A stretch of 64,000 bases of DNA. Origin: Siphlonurus alternatus (Eukaryota; Arthropoda; Insecta; Ephemeroptera; Siphlonuridae). The notes beneath the pieces were generated by a model. It did not search any database, was not told the DNA's origin, and was given only the letters and a program-made list of their open reading frames with translations. The stretch spans positions 26,345,551 to 26,409,550 of the forward strand of contig OX463778.1 of assembly GCA_949825025.1 (NCBI GenBank), written 5' to 3'. Shown piece after piece: positions 63,436 to 64,000 of the stretch (position 1 is its first letter; each line of letters starts with the position of its first letter). The translations under genes and the position numbers were made by a program.

Positions 63436-64000
63436 CTTTGTGCTGAAAACAAAAACACCGTCGATCATGAGAACAATCATGCGCGCTCCGATTTGATGTT
63501 TCGGAGACCAACATTCTTTGACTCGTTCAGCTTACTTATTGGACCTGTCACGAGAAAAACTGTGAATTTATTTATAATGACGCAAAGTATGAATCGCATA
63601 TGATTATAGAAAGCTACAACTGATCATTATATACTTAAAATAATTTAAAAACATTAAATTTAGTCTAATTCTGTTGCAAAATGGGATGATGCTTCTTTAT
63701 GACATTATAATTTGTCCCTCGCCTCATTTTTATTTGTGTTAGTTTTATACTTGACACTACTTTTTATTGATATATTCATAAACAAATACGCACCAATAAA
63801 AACCAGGACCTGACTGGTAATTTATTTTGGACCCTCCCTTCTATATATTATATTCATGAGCCTCCGTGGGCCCCACGAATTTTTTGCCTAACCCTGGGCC
63901 TCTGGGTCTGTTCAAATGTGAACCTGGCCTTTTTCTTTCAGTCCAACCCTGACAAGAAGAAATTTACAAACTGCAAATTTTATTTCATGCAGGGGGTTGC
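63436..64000. other. 5' region of the trypsin-like protease
   Basis: Probably the rest of a 5' UTR intron: an acceptor (TTTTGTTTTCAG on the minus strand) sits just before the coding exon. No upstream UTR exon could be placed. 63800-63950 is a G/C-rich patch (GGGCCCCACG, CTAACCCTGGGCCTCTGGGT) that looks like part of a transposon cut by the window edge. Confidence 0.4.

Overview
The window looks like nuclear DNA from an invertebrate animal, most likely an arthropod. The genes have introns with consensus GT/AG sites, and exons are clearly richer in G+C than the very A+T-rich DNA around them. The DNA is full of long (TA)n tracts, other short tandem repeats and many short palindromic elements. A trypsin-like zymogen, a masquerade-type serine protease homolog with seven cysteine-knot modules and a 5S-rRNA-derived SINE all point to arthropods. 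Crustacean is my guess for the group, but I cannot show it.

I could assemble five protein genes exon by exon, checking reading-frame phase at every junction. From left to right they are: (1) CTU2 (cytoplasmic tRNA 2-thiolation subunit 2), minus strand, 8503 down to 673, last exon not found; (2) PCYT2 (ethanolamine-phosphate cytidylyltransferase), plus strand, 9246-12981, complete at 370 aa; (3) a masquerade-like serine protease homolog, minus strand, 37542 down to 17755, 867 aa, with substitutions that should abolish catalysis; (4) LENG8 (SAC3/GANP-type PCI protein), minus strand, 53383 down to 43667, 809 aa; (5) a trypsin-like secreted serine protease, minus strand, 63435 down to 56817, 333 aa, triad intact.

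CTU2 and PCYT2 are head to head across 742 bp that probably hold both promoters. PCYT2 and the protease homolog are tail to tail. The last three genes all read leftward. They do not form an operon or a shared pathway: tRNA thiolation, phosphatidylethanolamine synthesis, mRNA processing/export and extracellular proteolysis are separate jobs.

The rest is mainly introns and intergenic DNA with repeats. The clearest pattern is a set of near-perfect palindromic elements. Seven copies in three sequence groups start and end exactly at TTAA. Another group of four begins and ends in different sequence, and three of its copies carry TGACGTCA octamers. Other repeats are a 1.19-kb foldback, a pogo/Tigger-like MITE, a 5S-derived SINE plus a decayed SINE copy nested in the loop of a palindrome, a 5'-truncated non-LTR retrotransposon with an in-frame stop, and two copies of a 15-bp minisatellite in opposite orientation within one intron. 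I found no convincing tRNA, intact rRNA, CRISPR or prokaryote-like system. The items most worth following up are the TTAA palindromes, the tandem duplication of the protease's last exon, and the 57-nt in-frame intron of PCYT2.
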